NCBI GenBank assembly: GCA_015066225.1
Contig: SVOT01000009.1
Span: 1 to 64,000, forward strand
Length of the DNA stretch: 64,000 nucleotides
Source: Oscillospiraceae bacterium
Lineage (GTDB): Bacteria; Bacillota; Clostridia; Oscillospirales; Acutalibacteraceae
Direction of reading: 5' to 3'
Shown here: one piece after another, positions 24,943-34,419 of the stretch
How the letters are laid out: the number at the start of each line of letters is the position of its first letter
Numbering within the stretch: the stretch's first letter is position 1
Notes under the pieces: model-generated
Seen by the model: only the letters and a program-made list of their open reading frames with translations
The model's database searches: none
What the model was told of the DNA's origin: nothing
Made by a program: the position numbers and the translations under genes

Positions 24943-27774
24943 TTATTCGTCTGTATTGCTGTTTGTTTCATCCGCAGCTTCAGTAGCAACAGGGACATCA
25001 ACAGTCTCAAAAACTGTTTCAGCCTCCTCTTCTTTATATAATTCAGGCTTGAATTCAAAAAAGCCTGTTTTGCTGATATAAAGAAGAATGAGCATTATAA
25101 CCAAGGTAACACCCGAGATTATGCAACCCTCTATTAATCCTTTAGGTGTATATTTCAATCTTACATCGTGCTCACCCTTGGTGATTTCAACACCGAGAAG
25201 AGCGTCGTTGCCGATTGACACGATTTTATCTTGAGATACTTTTTCGCCGTCGATATATACAGACCAGCCTGTGTCATAGTTTATGGAGGTGTAGAGTATG
25301 CCGTTTTCAGAAACGTTTATTTTGCCTTCTATTTCAGTTTCATCAAATCTTTCAATGTTGAGTGAATCTGCTTTGAGCTGTTTGTAGCCGGCATCGAAAG
25401 CACCCTGGTTAAGGCTTACGGCATAAAGATAAATATAGCCCTCATTGCCCTCTTTGATGGGGGCGAAAATTTTGACTGTGTCGCCGGCTTTCATATAGCC
25501 AAGATCCATTACGTAGGGCTTTGTATCAATAGTCTGTGCAACAACGTTGCCGTCGGGGAGTGTGTAGGTAACACTCTGAATGTTTGTTGCACCTGTCTTG
25601 AGATAAACATAAACGTTACCGCTTTGAACAACCTCAAGGTTAAAGGTCAGCGATGAGCCTGCAACCTCGCCGGCTGTTTTGTAGGGATAGCATCCCGAGC
25701 CCGCAAACATAGCGTCGTTACAGCTTGCGCCAACGCCCGAAATATCGGTTACTTCAACTTCGCTGAAAACGTTATATATACCTGTTGCATGGCCGAACAT
25801 ATCGCTCTGCACCTCAAAGGGATTGCTGTTGTCGTGGGACCATTGTGCCATTTCTTCGTTAACTCTGAAGGCAATGGGCAAAGAATATTTATTCTCGTAT
25901 GCTGTATATTTATCAACCGTGAATAGTTCGTTGTAGATATCGGGGTTCATAGGTGCTTTGGGTCCGTTAACGTTATCCACAATATAGTCAAGGGAGAAGA
26001 AGGTGTTGTAAATCGGTGTTTGTCTGTGATATGTGTAGCTGTTTATGAAGTTGCTGAACATACCAAGGTGGGAGTGCATATTTGAAACCTTTTCATACGC
26101 CATTGACGAGAAGGTTGATACGCCGTTGTAATAATACCAGCAGGGATCCATTCTTGCTCTGAGCGAGGTCAACTCCATTCGGTAATCGTCGTTGCCCTCG
26201 TATTCGTCAAGCTTTTCTTTCATTTGAGTAAAGCCCTCGTAATCGCCGACAAAGTTGTGCTTTGTTTGGTCCATGCTGTAGTTGTTGGTGTTGGCAACCG
26301 TGTATTCTGCACAAACAGAGCAGAGTATAAGTGCCGCCGCCGCAACAGCGGGATATTTGTCGCTTTTGAGAATACCCAATGCAAGGCAATAGATACCGAT
26401 AAATGCAACGCAGACCCATACACCCGTTTCGCTGAAATTCTTTGAGCCGATTTCCTGAACCATTATTATGAAAAATACTGTGGCAGTTCCCACGCCGATA
26501 ATCTGGCGGGATGTATATTCCTTTATGAAGGTGAGTGCCTTGAAGGCAAAGGTCAGCAAAAGGAATGAATACATATATGAGAATCTGTAGGGCAGGTCAT
26601 TGGGGAAGTGAAGGCCGTGCCAGATAAAGTTAAGGTAGTTGGTGTAAAAGCTTGCGAACATAACGCCCATAATACCAACGCTGAAAACCTTTTCCTTGAG
26701 AGAAACCTTATTGGAAAAGATGAATAACGGCACAAGCATAACGGTGAGAATACCGCAATAAATATTGGGTAAAACGTCTTCACCACTGCTTCTGATTGTG
26801 GGGTCAAGGTATGCAAGGTGGTTTGCAAGAAAATCGAAAATTGAGAAATAGGTTCTGAATTCCTGTGGCCACGTGCCCGACGTTGCGGAGCAGTTTGTGA
26901 GGATGTTGTAAACGGGCAAAAGAACGCAGGCAGAAAGCAAGCCCGCACCAACAGAAGCAAAGGCAAATCTCACACCGCTGTCGAAAAACCTGGAATTTCT
27001 GAGGGCGTTTACGATGTTTGTGAAAAATCCTTTGATTGATTTGGGGCGTTTTGCAAGCTTTCCGAAATAGGTTTCGGTGAAAGAGTAGTTTGCAAAATAG
27101 TAATAAATAAAATAAAGAACTGAGAAAATGCAGACCATATAGCCCATATAGTAGTTTGTTACGAGTGTAAGGGCAAGGGTAATGGTATAGAGCTTCATTT
27201 TACGCTGACTGATGAGCTTTTCAAGACCAAGCATTACAAGGGGGAAAAGATAAAACGCATCAATCCACATTACGTTCCAGTAATATGCAATAAAGAAGCC
27301 GCTGCAGGCGTAAAGCACACCGAAAGCCGATGCAAGAGGCGAGCGGTGGTCGAATTTTTTAGTGATGAAATATGAGAAAGTAAAGGATGCCAATACAGCC
27401 TTGACAAATATCATTGCCGCGATAGCCTCGGGCATATTTTCATGGCCGAAAAGAAGCATAAAAATAAGCGTCGGAGATGAAAGGTAATTGAAGAAGTTGC
27501 CGAGAAATGGCCCGCCACCGCCGGAGGTCCACGAATAAATAAGGCTGTCGCCACCCATTATTCTTTCATAAAGCTCGGCAAAAAGCGGACCGTACTGGTG
27601 GTAAAGGTCCATACGGAGAATGGTCGTTGTGCCGAAGGGGGCAAGGTCATAGCAATAATACACAACAAGCATTATTGCGGCGGTGCAAAGCCCACCAAGA
27701 AAGCAATAGCGAGTGTTGTATGCCTTTCTAGCCAATGGGTTACGATTAAACTTTTTCTTCAAGAAATTTATCAT
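24943..27774 (-). CDS. YfhO-family polytopic membrane glycosyltransferase-like protein
   Basis: 943 residues. The N-terminal ~560 residues contain about 12-13 membrane segments in a GT-C-like layout, with an early loop holding RMDLYHQYGP and Asp residues. The following ~340 residues are an extracytoplasmic beta-rich domain, ended by one last membrane span near 905 and an acidic tail. YfhO in Bacilli glycosylates lipoteichoic acid; substrate here is unknown. MINFLKKK at 27774 is chosen because AAAGGATG lies about eight bases upstream; the frame is open further to 27831. It is first in the operon with comM-trkH-trkA. Confidence 0.82.
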   Translation of the reverse strand: MINFLKKKFNRNPLARKAYNTRYCFLGGLCTAAIMLVVYYCYDLAPFGTTTILRMDLYHQYGPLFAELYERIMGGDSLIYSWTSGGGGPFLGNFFNYLSSPTLIFMLLFGHENMPEAIAAMIFVKAVLASFTFSYFITKKFDHRSPLASAFGVLYACSGFFIAYYWNVMWIDAFYLFPLVMLGLEKLISQRKMKLYTITLALTLVTNYYMGYMVCIFSVLYFIYYYFANYSFTETYFGKLAKRPKSIKGFFTNIVNALRNSRFFDSGVRFAFASVGAGLLSACVLLPVYNILTNCSATSGTWPQEFRTYFSIFDFLANHLAYLDPTIRSSGEDVLPNIYCGILTVMLVPLFIFSNKVSLKEKVFSVGIMGVMFASFYTNYLNFIWHGLHFPNDLPYRFSYMYSFLLLTFAFKALTFIKEYTSRQIIGVGTATVFFIIMVQEIGSKNFSETGVWVCVAFIGIYCLALGILKSDKYPAVAAAALILCSVCAEYTVANTNNYSMDQTKHNFVGDYEGFTQMKEKLDEYEGNDDYRMELTSLRARMDPCWYYYNGVSTFSSMAYEKVSNMHSHLGMFSNFINSYTYHRQTPIYNTFFSLDYIVDNVNGPKAPMNPDIYNELFTVDKYTAYENKYSLPIAFRVNEEMAQWSHDNSNPFEVQSDMFGHATGIYNVFSEVEVTDISGVGASCNDAMFAGSGCYPYKTAGEVAGSSLTFNLEVVQSGNVYVYLKTGATNIQSVTYTLPDGNVVAQTIDTKPYVMDLGYMKAGDTVKIFAPIKEGNEGYIYLYAVSLNQGAFDAGYKQLKADSLNIERFDETEIEGKINVSENGILYTSINYDTGWSVYIDGEKVSQDKIVSIGNDALLGVEITKGEHDVRLKYTPKGLIEGCIISGVTLVIMLILLYISKTGFFEFKPELYKEEEAETVFETVDVPVATEAADETNSNTDE

Positions 27775-27813
27775 TTGTTTTTCATCCTTTGTTGGCATTA
27801 ATATACATAATAA

Positions 27814-27842
27814 ATAATACCATAACAGCATTTTTCTTTCAA
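27814..27842 (-). promoter_or_regulatory. Promoter of yfhO-comM-trkHA operon
   Basis: On the minus strand, TTGAAA, 17 bases, TATTAT, 40 bases before the chosen start. The spoIIIA operon runs away on the other side. Just before spoIIIAA the sequence AATACAAT (near 27904) resembles the sigma-E -10 box CATACAnT, but I could not find a convincing -35. Confidence 0.55.
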
Positions 27843-27932
27843 TGCTTTTACGGTTTTATTTTTTAATAAAGGGTTAATTTTGTTCTAAAACGGGACAAGT
27901 GAAAATACAATGTTTTGAAAGGACTGGTCAAT

Positions 27933-28853
27933 ATGAAGGAATTTTTAAATGCCGTGTCGTTATTGCCCCGTGAATACGGTGAGCTGTTTAGCGAAATTGA
28001 TAAAAATATTATTCAGCAAATCCGCGAGATTCGTTTCAGAAGCGGTGAAGCCATAACGCTGAACACAAGAAACGAAAAATATTACATTAACAAAAGCGGT
28101 AGTCTGAGCGTGGCGTATTCCGAGGGTGTAGTCAAGGTCGATGACAAAGCCTTGCAGGAGATTGTTTTCTGCCTTGCAAGACGGTCGCTTCATACATATC
28201 AGGATATGATTGCAAAAGGCTTTATCCCGTTAAAAGGCGGTTGCAAGGCAGGGGTTGCGGGCAGAGCCGTTATGAAAAACGGCTCCGTGTATTCCGTTTC
28301 GCATTTTAATTCGGTGAATATAAGAATATCAAGGGAATATTACGGCTGTTCAAAAGAAATAACAGATTTACTTGGCAGTAATTATGAATCGTTTCTAATA
28401 ATCGGTTCGCCGCTTTCGGGCAAAACCACGCTGTTGCGCGATTTGTGCAGATACTTTTCGGGTAAAAAGCAAATGACTCCTCTGAAAACAGCCATAGTTG
28501 ACGAGCGTGATGAAATAGCATCAAGGTCCTTCGGCGAGGGACCCGATGTAGGTGTGCACACCGACGTTCTGACTCTTTACCCAAAAGCCGTTGGCATAGA
28601 AATAGCCTTGCGTACGCTGTCGCCCGATATCATTGTTGTTGACGAAATCGGCACCGAGGAGGAAGCCAGAGCTATGCTTTCGGGTATGAACAGCGGCGTT
28701 AAATTTATTGCCACCGCACACGGTGATTCCTTTGAAGAGGTGCTGAAAAGGCCCAACATTAAAACATTGGTGGATGCAAAGGTTTTCACAAAAGCCATTG
28801 TTCTTGAGGGCAAGGGCAAGCCCTGTAAGGTACGGGAGATGATATCAATTTGA
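27933..28853 (+). CDS. spoIIIAA: Stage III sporulation protein AA (ATPase)
   Basis: 306 residues. A secretion-ATPase-like protein of the SpoIIIA-SpoIIQ channel between mother cell and forespore, made in the mother cell. Walker A GSPLSGKTT is near residue 158; Walker B is DIIVVDEIG near 232, with the ATAHGDS box after it. The ATG at 27933 has GAAAGGA upstream; the frame is open to 27915. Start of an eight-gene operon with nearly all genes overlapping or abutting. Confidence 0.95.
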   Translation: MKEFLNAVSLLPREYGELFSEIDKNIIQQIREIRFRSGEAITLNTRNEKYYINKSGSLSVAYSEGVVKVDDKALQEIVFCLARRSLHTYQDMIAKGFIPLKGGCKAGVAGRAVMKNGSVYSVSHFNSVNIRISREYYGCSKEITDLLGSNYESFLIIGSPLSGKTTLLRDLCRYFSGKKQMTPLKTAIVDERDEIASRSFGEGPDVGVHTDVLTLYPKAVGIEIALRTLSPDIIVVDEIGTEEEARAMLSGMNSGVKFIATAHGDSFEEVLKRPNIKTLVDAKVFTKAIVLEGKGKPCKVREMISI

Positions 28854-29296
28854 AAATGTTTTTTTCGTTGGTAATGGCAATAAGCTTTGTGTATTTCTGC
28901 GTTTGTGATTCGCAAAAGCAAAAGAATAAAACCCGGCTTCTGGACGAGGTGGTAAGGTTCATCGGCTTTGTTAAAAGTGAATTGAACTACAGAAACTCGG
29001 ACTATGAATCACTGTACGAGATAAGTCGTGGCGAGGGCTATAAATACATAACATTTGAAGATAAGAAAATAGGGCTGGACAGATGTGCAGATGACAAGGT
29101 TTCGGCGGAGTTTTCAGCTTTTATTGAAAAAATCGGCACAACCGACGGTGAGGGGCAATTATCAATGTGCGAAGAGTACAGGGAAAGATTTGCAGATATT
29201 CTCAACTCTCAACGTCAGAAGGAGAAGGAAAAACTCAGGGTAAACGCCGCTGTCAGCGTAATGGGTGCGTTGAGTGTGTTCATTTTCTTTTTGTAG
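28850..29296 (+). CDS. spoIIIAB: Stage III sporulation protein AB
   Basis: 148 residues with an N-terminal membrane span, a cytosolic helical middle (KTRLLDEVVRFIGFVKSELNYRN matches the family's RP.EL..L...L..L..EI region) and a C-terminal span. The TTG start overlaps the spoIIIAA stop by four bases; an ATG two codons later is possible but less well spaced from GGGAG. It resembles GspF-like secretion components. Confidence 0.88.
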   Translation: MKMFFSLVMAISFVYFCVCDSQKQKNKTRLLDEVVRFIGFVKSELNYRNSDYESLYEISRGEGYKYITFEDKKIGLDRCADDKVSAEFSAFIEKIGTTDGEGQLSMCEEYRERFADILNSQRQKEKEKLRVNAAVSVMGALSVFIFFL

Positions 29297-29304
29297 GAGG
29301 CAAA

Positions 29305-29499
29305 ATGGATTTAACGTTAGTTTTTAAGATTGTTATTGTGGGAATAGTCATATCAATAATGAATCAGCTTTTGCAAAAGGCGGGCAAAGAGGAATACACC
29401 CTGCTCACCACAATAGTGGGCTTGATTATTGTTCTGATGATGGTTCTGCCTCACATAACAGAGCTAAAAGACGTTTTAACGTCTGTGATGGAGTTTTGA
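29305..29499 (+). CDS. spoIIIAC: Stage III sporulation protein AC
   Basis: 64 residues, the usual small two-span membrane protein (LVFKIVIVGIVISIMNQLL, then KEEYTLLTTIVGLIIVLMMV). The ATG follows GTAGGAGG by four bases. The stop overlaps the spoIIIAD TTG start. Confidence 0.93.
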   Translation: MDLTLVFKIVIVGIVISIMNQLLQKAGKEEYTLLTTIVGLIIVLMMVLPHITELKDVLTSVMEF

Positions 29500-29876
29500 A
29501 TGTATTCGTTTTAGCCGGTGCTTCAATAATCGGCATAGTTATGCTATCCGTTCTTAAAAATTCTTCGGGTGAAATCGCAACAATTGCCCGAGTCGGCTTT
29601 GTTTTTGTTATATTATTGGCTGTTTTGCCCGAGATTAATACGCTGAAAAATTCTTTAGCCCTTTTGGAGAAATATGATTTTTTCAGTACCTCGTCTATGA
29701 AAATTCTCTTTAAAGCATTCGGTATTCTGAGCATCGGCTCAGTTGCGGCGGATATCTGCCGGGATAATTCAGAGGGTGCAATAGCCAATGTTATTGAGAT
29801 TTGTGTAAAAATACTTGCCCTTTGCTGTGCATTGCCTGTTTTTACGGCAGTTATCGAGATTGCGGCATCTTTTTGA
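29496..29876 (+). CDS. spoIIIAD: Stage III sporulation protein AD
   Basis: 126 residues with about four membrane segments, matching the AC/AD family in length and order. The TTG start overlaps the spoIIIAC stop (TTGA); no ATG exists in frame at the start, so TTG is taken with fair confidence. Acts in the mother-cell membrane as part of the feeding-tube complex. Confidence 0.9.
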   Translation: MNVFVLAGASIIGIVMLSVLKNSSGEIATIARVGFVFVILLAVLPEINTLKNSLALLEKYDFFSTSSMKILFKAFGILSIGSVAADICRDNSEGAIANVIEICVKILALCCALPVFTAVIEIAASF

Positions 29877-29883
29877 ATTTGAA

Positions 29884-30996
29884 ATGGTAAAAAAGTGTTT
29901 AATTTTATTCTTTAGTGTTGTTTTTGCGTTTTTATTTTCTGTTACCTGCTTTGGCGGCTATGAGAACATTGATCAATATGCCGAGGAGTTTGATTTTGAT
30001 GAAATGGTGGATTCCGTTGATGATGAAACTGTCGGCATTCTCAATGAAATCGGCATTGATGAAATAAGCTATGAGGCTTTGTTTTCTGTAAATCTTCGCA
30101 AAATTTCGGACGTCTTGTTTGATTTGTTCAAAAAATCATTTACAGAGCCATTTTCATTTCTTGTGACAGCGATGAGCATTGTTCTTGTAACCTACGTGCT
30201 GACAGTTTTCGTTTCGTCAAAGGAAATTGTGGCAACCATAGGCTCCGCTGTGTTGGTGCTTTGCGCCGCTGTGCCTGTTGCGGGGGCGGTGACTAACGCT
30301 TTTTCCGTGCTGGAAGCAACGGGTGCGTTCACAACTGTTTTCACAGGCATTTTTTGTGCTTTGATTTCTTCGTCGGGCAATATTGCCCTCGGCACGTCAT
30401 ACGCATCGTTGGCGGTGTTTTCAAATGCTGCCTTTTCGGGGCTTTTGTCGGGCTTCAGCAAACCCGCCGTAAGCGCTATGTGTTCTCTCAGCTTTCTTTC
30501 ATGCTTTGACGTTTATAAATTCAGCTCCAAGCTGTCGTCAACAATAAAGAAAATATATATTTCGTTTCTGGGCTTTGTTGCAACTTTTTTTTCGGGGATT
30601 GTTACTCTCAAGGGTGTTCTCGGAGCGGGGGCGGATTCCTTAACTGCAAGAGGTGTTAAGTTTGTTGTCGGCAGAACCGTTCCCATTGTGGGCGGCACCG
30701 TGAGTGATACATATTCTGCACTTGTTTCAAGTCTGACGCTTATAAGAAGCACGGTTGGCGTTTTCGGCATAGCTACTGTGATTCTTACCGTTCTGCCGAC
30801 ACTTTTTCAGCTTCTTTCATGGGTTTTGGTGTTAAACATAGTGATAATGCTCTCGGAGTTTCTGGGTAGTGAGGGCGTTTTCGGAATGCTCAGCGTTTTA
30901 AAAGATGCACTTATTCTCTTAGTTGCAACAATCATATTTTCAGCTGTTATTTTTGTTGTGTCGGTTGGCATTATTATTTTTATAAAAGGTGTCTGA
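29884..30996 (+). CDS. spoIIIAE: Stage III sporulation protein AE
   Basis: 370 residues. A signal-peptide-like N-terminus (KKCLILFFSVVFAFLFSVTCF), an acidic outward segment (~25-75), then about seven membrane segments, the family plan. The ATG at 29884 lies seven bases after the AD stop with a weak ribosome site, so coupling is probable; an open frame upstream to 29815 lies inside spoIIIAD and is not used. Confidence 0.92.
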   Translation: MVKKCLILFFSVVFAFLFSVTCFGGYENIDQYAEEFDFDEMVDSVDDETVGILNEIGIDEISYEALFSVNLRKISDVLFDLFKKSFTEPFSFLVTAMSIVLVTYVLTVFVSSKEIVATIGSAVLVLCAAVPVAGAVTNAFSVLEATGAFTTVFTGIFCALISSSGNIALGTSYASLAVFSNAAFSGLLSGFSKPAVSAMCSLSFLSCFDVYKFSSKLSSTIKKIYISFLGFVATFFSGIVTLKGVLGAGADSLTARGVKFVVGRTVPIVGGTVSDTYSALVSSLTLIRSTVGVFGIATVILTVLPTLFQLLSWVLVLNIVIMLSEFLGSEGVFGMLSVLKDALILLVATIIFSAVIFVVSVGIIIFIKGV

Positions 30997-30997
30997 A

Positions 30998-31468
30998 ATG
31001 GCGGATGTAATTAAAACTGTTCTTTTTAACTATGCCTGTTGTGCCTTTGCGGGCGGGTTTATGGAGTACGTTTTACCCGGCAAAGCAAGAGGTATGCTAA
31101 GGGGCATTGTGGCGGTTGTTCTTATACTTTCAGTTGCTCTGCCGGTTGTTGACTCAGAGATTGAAATACCCGATTTTGTTCCCCAATACGTTGAAAACGA
31201 AAATCAGACGGTTGACAGCCTTATGCACACAGCAAACCTTACTGAAAGAAAAATTAAAAAGGAAGTGCAGGAAATACTCATAAACGAAGGGGTAAATGAA
31301 TATGAAATATATGTAACCACAACTGTTGACGAGGAAAGCGTTACTGTTTTTCTTGAGAGTGTGTATATTGAAATCGGTAAAGCCTTTGAAAATAAAAAGG
31401 ATTCAATATTGCAAAAAATTACAGGTGACTATAAAAGCGTGACAAAAATCGGAGTTAAAAATGAATAA
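30998..31468 (+). CDS. spoIIIAF: Stage III sporulation protein AF
   Basis: 156 residues, with two N-terminal membrane spans around YVLPGKARGMLRGIVAVVLILSVA and an outward-facing ring-building-motif-like domain (~85-156, KIKKEVQEILINEG...VYIEIG). The ATG at 30998 follows AAAGGTG; an upstream in-frame GTG at 30989 overlaps that ribosome site. It overlaps spoIIIAG by eight bases. Confidence 0.9.
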   Translation: MADVIKTVLFNYACCAFAGGFMEYVLPGKARGMLRGIVAVVLILSVALPVVDSEIEIPDFVPQYVENENQTVDSLMHTANLTERKIKKEVQEILINEGVNEYEIYVTTTVDEESVTVFLESVYIEIGKAFENKKDSILQKITGDYKSVTKIGVKNE

Positions 31469-31997
31469 TATTTTCACAAAGCTCAAGAGGTTGAATTTAT
31501 CAAAAAAACAAACGGCTTTTGTTATAATCGGCATAATCGTATTTATAATTATGGTGGCGGGTGAGCTTTTGGGCTCGTCAACGGAGGTTGATTCTTCAAC
31601 AGGGGAATCAATAAACTCCGAAGAATACATAAAAAATACCGAAAAAGAGCTTGAAAATATAATTGGTGACATACAAGGGGCGGGCAAGGTTAAGGTTATG
31701 ATTACCCTTGAAAGCTGCTACGAAAACGTGTATGCAACGGGTTCAAATGTGAAAACAGATGAAGAAGCAGATGCCAGCAAGGCTGAATATCAAGAGGAAT
31801 ACATAGTGCTCAAAAACGGCTCAAATAACGAGGAATGTCTTGTTATAAAGGTTTTTGAACCAACGGTAAAGGGTGTTGCTGTGGTGGCACAGGGGGCAGA
31901 CAACCCGACTGTTAAAAACGCAATATTGCAGACGGTGTGTGCTTTGTTTGATATCAGCAGTGCTAAGGTTTCTGTTGAAAAAATGCAAAATAATTGA
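31461..31997 (+). CDS. spoIIIAG: Stage III sporulation protein AG
   Basis: 178 residues, with an N-terminal span (FVIIGIIVFIIMVAGELLG, ~22-40), a linker, and a ring-building domain containing the family's LE.IIG.I.GAGKVKVMITLES signature. AG forms the large periplasm-side ring of the channel. The start lies inside the last codons of spoIIIAF. Confidence 0.93.
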   Translation: MNNIFTKLKRLNLSKKQTAFVIIGIIVFIIMVAGELLGSSTEVDSSTGESINSEEYIKNTEKELENIIGDIQGAGKVKVMITLESCYENVYATGSNVKTDEEADASKAEYQEEYIVLKNGSNNEECLVIKVFEPTVKGVAVVAQGADNPTVKNAILQTVCALFDISSAKVSVEKMQNN

Positions 31998-32010
31998 GAG
32001 GTGGCAAAAA

Positions 32011-32547
32011 ATGAATTTGCTAATAAAAAAACGTCAGCTTATACTTGCGATTCTTGTTATCGCTCTTGGTGCCGCAGTATTTGTTAATTGGTACTATTCG
32101 GGTGAAAATTCAAACGTTAAAAACCCTTCAGAAACAACAGACGGCGAATACGTGCAGAACCTTGGTGAGGCAAAATATGTTAACGCAAGCGGTGAAGCCG
32201 TTAACTATTTTGACGAGGTTAAGCTTAACAGACAAAAAACAAGGGATGAAGCCCTCGACAAGCTCAACAAATCACTAAAAAATGCAAAAAGCGGCTCAAA
32301 AGAGGCGGGGGAAATCACGGCTTCTATAGATAAGCTCTCAACAACAATAAAGCTCGAAAGCGATATCGAAGCGCTTATCGGCGCCAAGCTTTCAAGTGAG
32401 TGCGTTGTGGTTTTAAATGAAGGCTCGGCACAGGTCGTTGTGGCAAAGGGAGCGCTGAGTGGTGATTCTGCTTTGCAGATTATGGATATTATCACCTCAA
32501 ACACATCCCTTGACTCTTCACAGATAGCTATAACGGAATCGAAATAG
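32011..32547 (+). CDS. spoIIIAH: Stage III sporulation protein AH
   Basis: 178 residues, with an N-terminal span (QLILAILVIALGAAVFVNWYYS), a variable linker, and the C-terminal YscJ/FliF-like ring-building domain that in Bacillus binds forespore SpoIIQ. The ATG at 32011 follows GAGGTGG. Last gene of the operon; a hairpin follows at 32556. Confidence 0.93.
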   Translation: MNLLIKKRQLILAILVIALGAAVFVNWYYSGENSNVKNPSETTDGEYVQNLGEAKYVNASGEAVNYFDEVKLNRQKTRDEALDKLNKSLKNAKSGSKEAGEITASIDKLSTTIKLESDIEALIGAKLSSECVVVLNEGSAQVVVAKGALSGDSALQIMDIITSNTSLDSSQIAITESK

Positions 32548-32555
32548 AAAAAGAA

Positions 32556-32581
32556 AAAGAGGAACACATTGGTTCCTCTTT
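32556..32581 (+). terminator. Terminator after spoIIIAH
   Basis: Arms AAAGAGGAAC and GTTCCTCTTT are separated by six bases; the T run after it is broken (TTTACTGTTTT), but A-rich DNA on the left also lets it serve the converging gene. Confidence 0.7.
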
Positions 32582-32597
32582 ACTGTTTTAGATTTTT

Positions 32598-34319
32598 TTA
32601 TTCTATTTCTATTGAGTTGAGAATTTTGCAGGCAAGCTCTTTGCTGTCACTCTCGTACTCGTCACTAATGCTGATAGTAACGGAATAATCCATATAATCG
32701 TTTGAACTTTTACAGCAATTCAAGGAGTAAATCGTTCCGCCGGGTGATGCTGTTACGCTGAGAATGCCGTCAACTTTTTCGGATTGATAAATATAATGTG
32801 TTGTGTTATCGCCGGTATAATAAACGGTCATTAAATAGATTGATATAAATGCGGCGGCTTCGTATTTGTTGCTTGTGTCAAATTCAGAAATCTTTGCTGA
32901 GAGCTTTTGCCAATCTAACGCAGACCGGGGATAATAGCCCAGCTTTTCTTCTACAATATCACGTATCTGCTTGAGAGCTTTTTTGCTTGTTGCATCATAC
33001 TCGTTATAATCGAAAGCGTCAAGTAAAAGATCATCTGTGCCACAGTAATCATAAATAATATTGCAATAAAGCATCACAGAATTATCCTTGTTTGAATAAA
33101 TCGTTGTGTCTTCCTTAATTTTTAAATCTGCAGGGATGTCACAGGTTAGATTTCCTTCTGTTATTGTATAAACCTTTTCCGCATCGCTGAAAGCAACAGA
33201 GTAATTATCAAATTCTTTCAGCTCGTTGATATAGTAACCGTTGCTTTTTATGCTTTCAACTAAATCCTGTATAATCTTTGATGAATATATGTTAAATGCA
33301 GAAAATGATATAGTAACTGCTAAAATAACAGCCACAACTCCGATAACGGATTTTTTCACATTTACAGGTTCTTTTTCGGGGAGTGGTCTGTAGTATTTTT
33401 CAAGGTACAGAGCGCATCTGTATATAAACATACTTTCGAAAACAAATATAAAAGCAAAGCACGTGAAAAGAAACATCAGATTACTAAGGTGAAAAAAGCG
33501 ATATGTAAAATCTGATACGGTTTCTTCAGCGTCTATGGTAGAAATGGTGTTTTTAAAAAACAAAAACATATAACCCAAGAGTGGGGCTGCAACTAAAAAA
33601 CCGCAAAATAGCTCTTTAAACAGGTGTTTTTGGGGCTTGTATTTAAAAATGCAATCGCTGAAAACAAATAGCAGGCTTGCAAGAAACGCAACGCACCAAA
33701 GAACAAGCAAGAGCATCGTTGAATATCCGGCATAAATCAATGACGCATTGTGGCAAAGAATACCCGCCATAATGCCGACATAACCCTTTAAATAGGTCGA
33801 TTTGCTGTGAATAAGCGCTTTTGTTGGAATGCTTTTGATTTTAAAAAGTGACCAGAGAATTAAGACGCAGGGTACTATAAAGGCTGTATAAAATATTGTA
33901 ACGTTTGTTAAAGGCTTTTCTGTGATATTCAGAAATAAAAACCAAGCAGTCAAAGCGATAACGGCAAAACCCGCAACAAAAGTGAAAAAAGCAAGGGCTT
34001 TGCAAGTAATTATATCTGCCATGAAACGCTTTTGGTAGTATGAATAAAGTGTTTCGTGATTTGCTTGTTTGATGAAGCGTGAGCGATAAATGTTGCCGTT
34101 ATCAGAAGCGATGTTATATTTTAACATTTTTAAATCATCGGTTTCTGTTGTTGCACCGCACAAGGCTTCAAGATATGCAATTTGCTTGCGTGAGGGCTCC
34201 TTTTGACCAACTAAAAACAAATCAATGTTTTTTTCTTTTGTTTTCAAAAGTCCCGCAATATCAGCTTTTGAAAATTTTCTTTCATCAATAAGATATTGAA
34301 TTAAATTGCCGCAGTTCAT
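32598..34319 (-). CDS. HTH-domain multispan membrane protein of unknown function
   Basis: 573 residues. The first ~50 form an XRE-like helix-turn-helix (FSKADIAGLLKTKEKNIDLFLVGQKEPSRKQIAYLEALCG). Two N-terminal spans (~110-160), four or five more to ~300, and a span near 335 follow. The last ~230 residues form a soluble domain, probably extracytoplasmic, with acidic and aromatic residues. GAGGAGG lies five bases upstream of the ATG and a perfect-spaced promoter at 34349-34377. A DNA-binding-like head on a polytopic protein suggests a membrane-tethered regulator; the family is not one I can name. Confidence 0.6.
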   Translation of the reverse strand: MNCGNLIQYLIDERKFSKADIAGLLKTKEKNIDLFLVGQKEPSRKQIAYLEALCGATTETDDLKMLKYNIASDNGNIYRSRFIKQANHETLYSYYQKRFMADIITCKALAFFTFVAGFAVIALTAWFLFLNITEKPLTNVTIFYTAFIVPCVLILWSLFKIKSIPTKALIHSKSTYLKGYVGIMAGILCHNASLIYAGYSTMLLLVLWCVAFLASLLFVFSDCIFKYKPQKHLFKELFCGFLVAAPLLGYMFLFFKNTISTIDAEETVSDFTYRFFHLSNLMFLFTCFAFIFVFESMFIYRCALYLEKYYRPLPEKEPVNVKKSVIGVVAVILAVTISFSAFNIYSSKIIQDLVESIKSNGYYINELKEFDNYSVAFSDAEKVYTITEGNLTCDIPADLKIKEDTTIYSNKDNSVMLYCNIIYDYCGTDDLLLDAFDYNEYDATSKKALKQIRDIVEEKLGYYPRSALDWQKLSAKISEFDTSNKYEAAAFISIYLMTVYYTGDNTTHYIYQSEKVDGILSVTASPGGTIYSLNCCKSSNDYMDYSVTISISDEYESDSKELACKILNSIEIE

Positions 34320-34348
34320 TTTTCTACCTCCTCGTATTTATTAACTAC

Positions 34349-34377
34349 ATTTTATACTCAATACAATTTTTTGTCAA
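34349..34377 (-). promoter_or_regulatory. Promoter of the HTH membrane-protein gene
   Basis: On the minus strand, TTGACA, 17 bases, TAAAAT, 30 bases before the start codon and directly after the cysK terminator. Confidence 0.7.
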
Positions 34378-34383
34378 TTAAAA

Positions 34384-34411
34384 AGCGTTTGCACCGTTTG
34401 GTGCAAACGCT
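34384..34411 (-). terminator. Terminator after cysK
   Basis: Twelve-bp perfect arms AGCGTTTGCACC/GGTGCAAACGCT with a four-base loop; on the minus strand a T run follows. Confidence 0.9.
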
Positions 34412-34419
34412 CAATTTGT

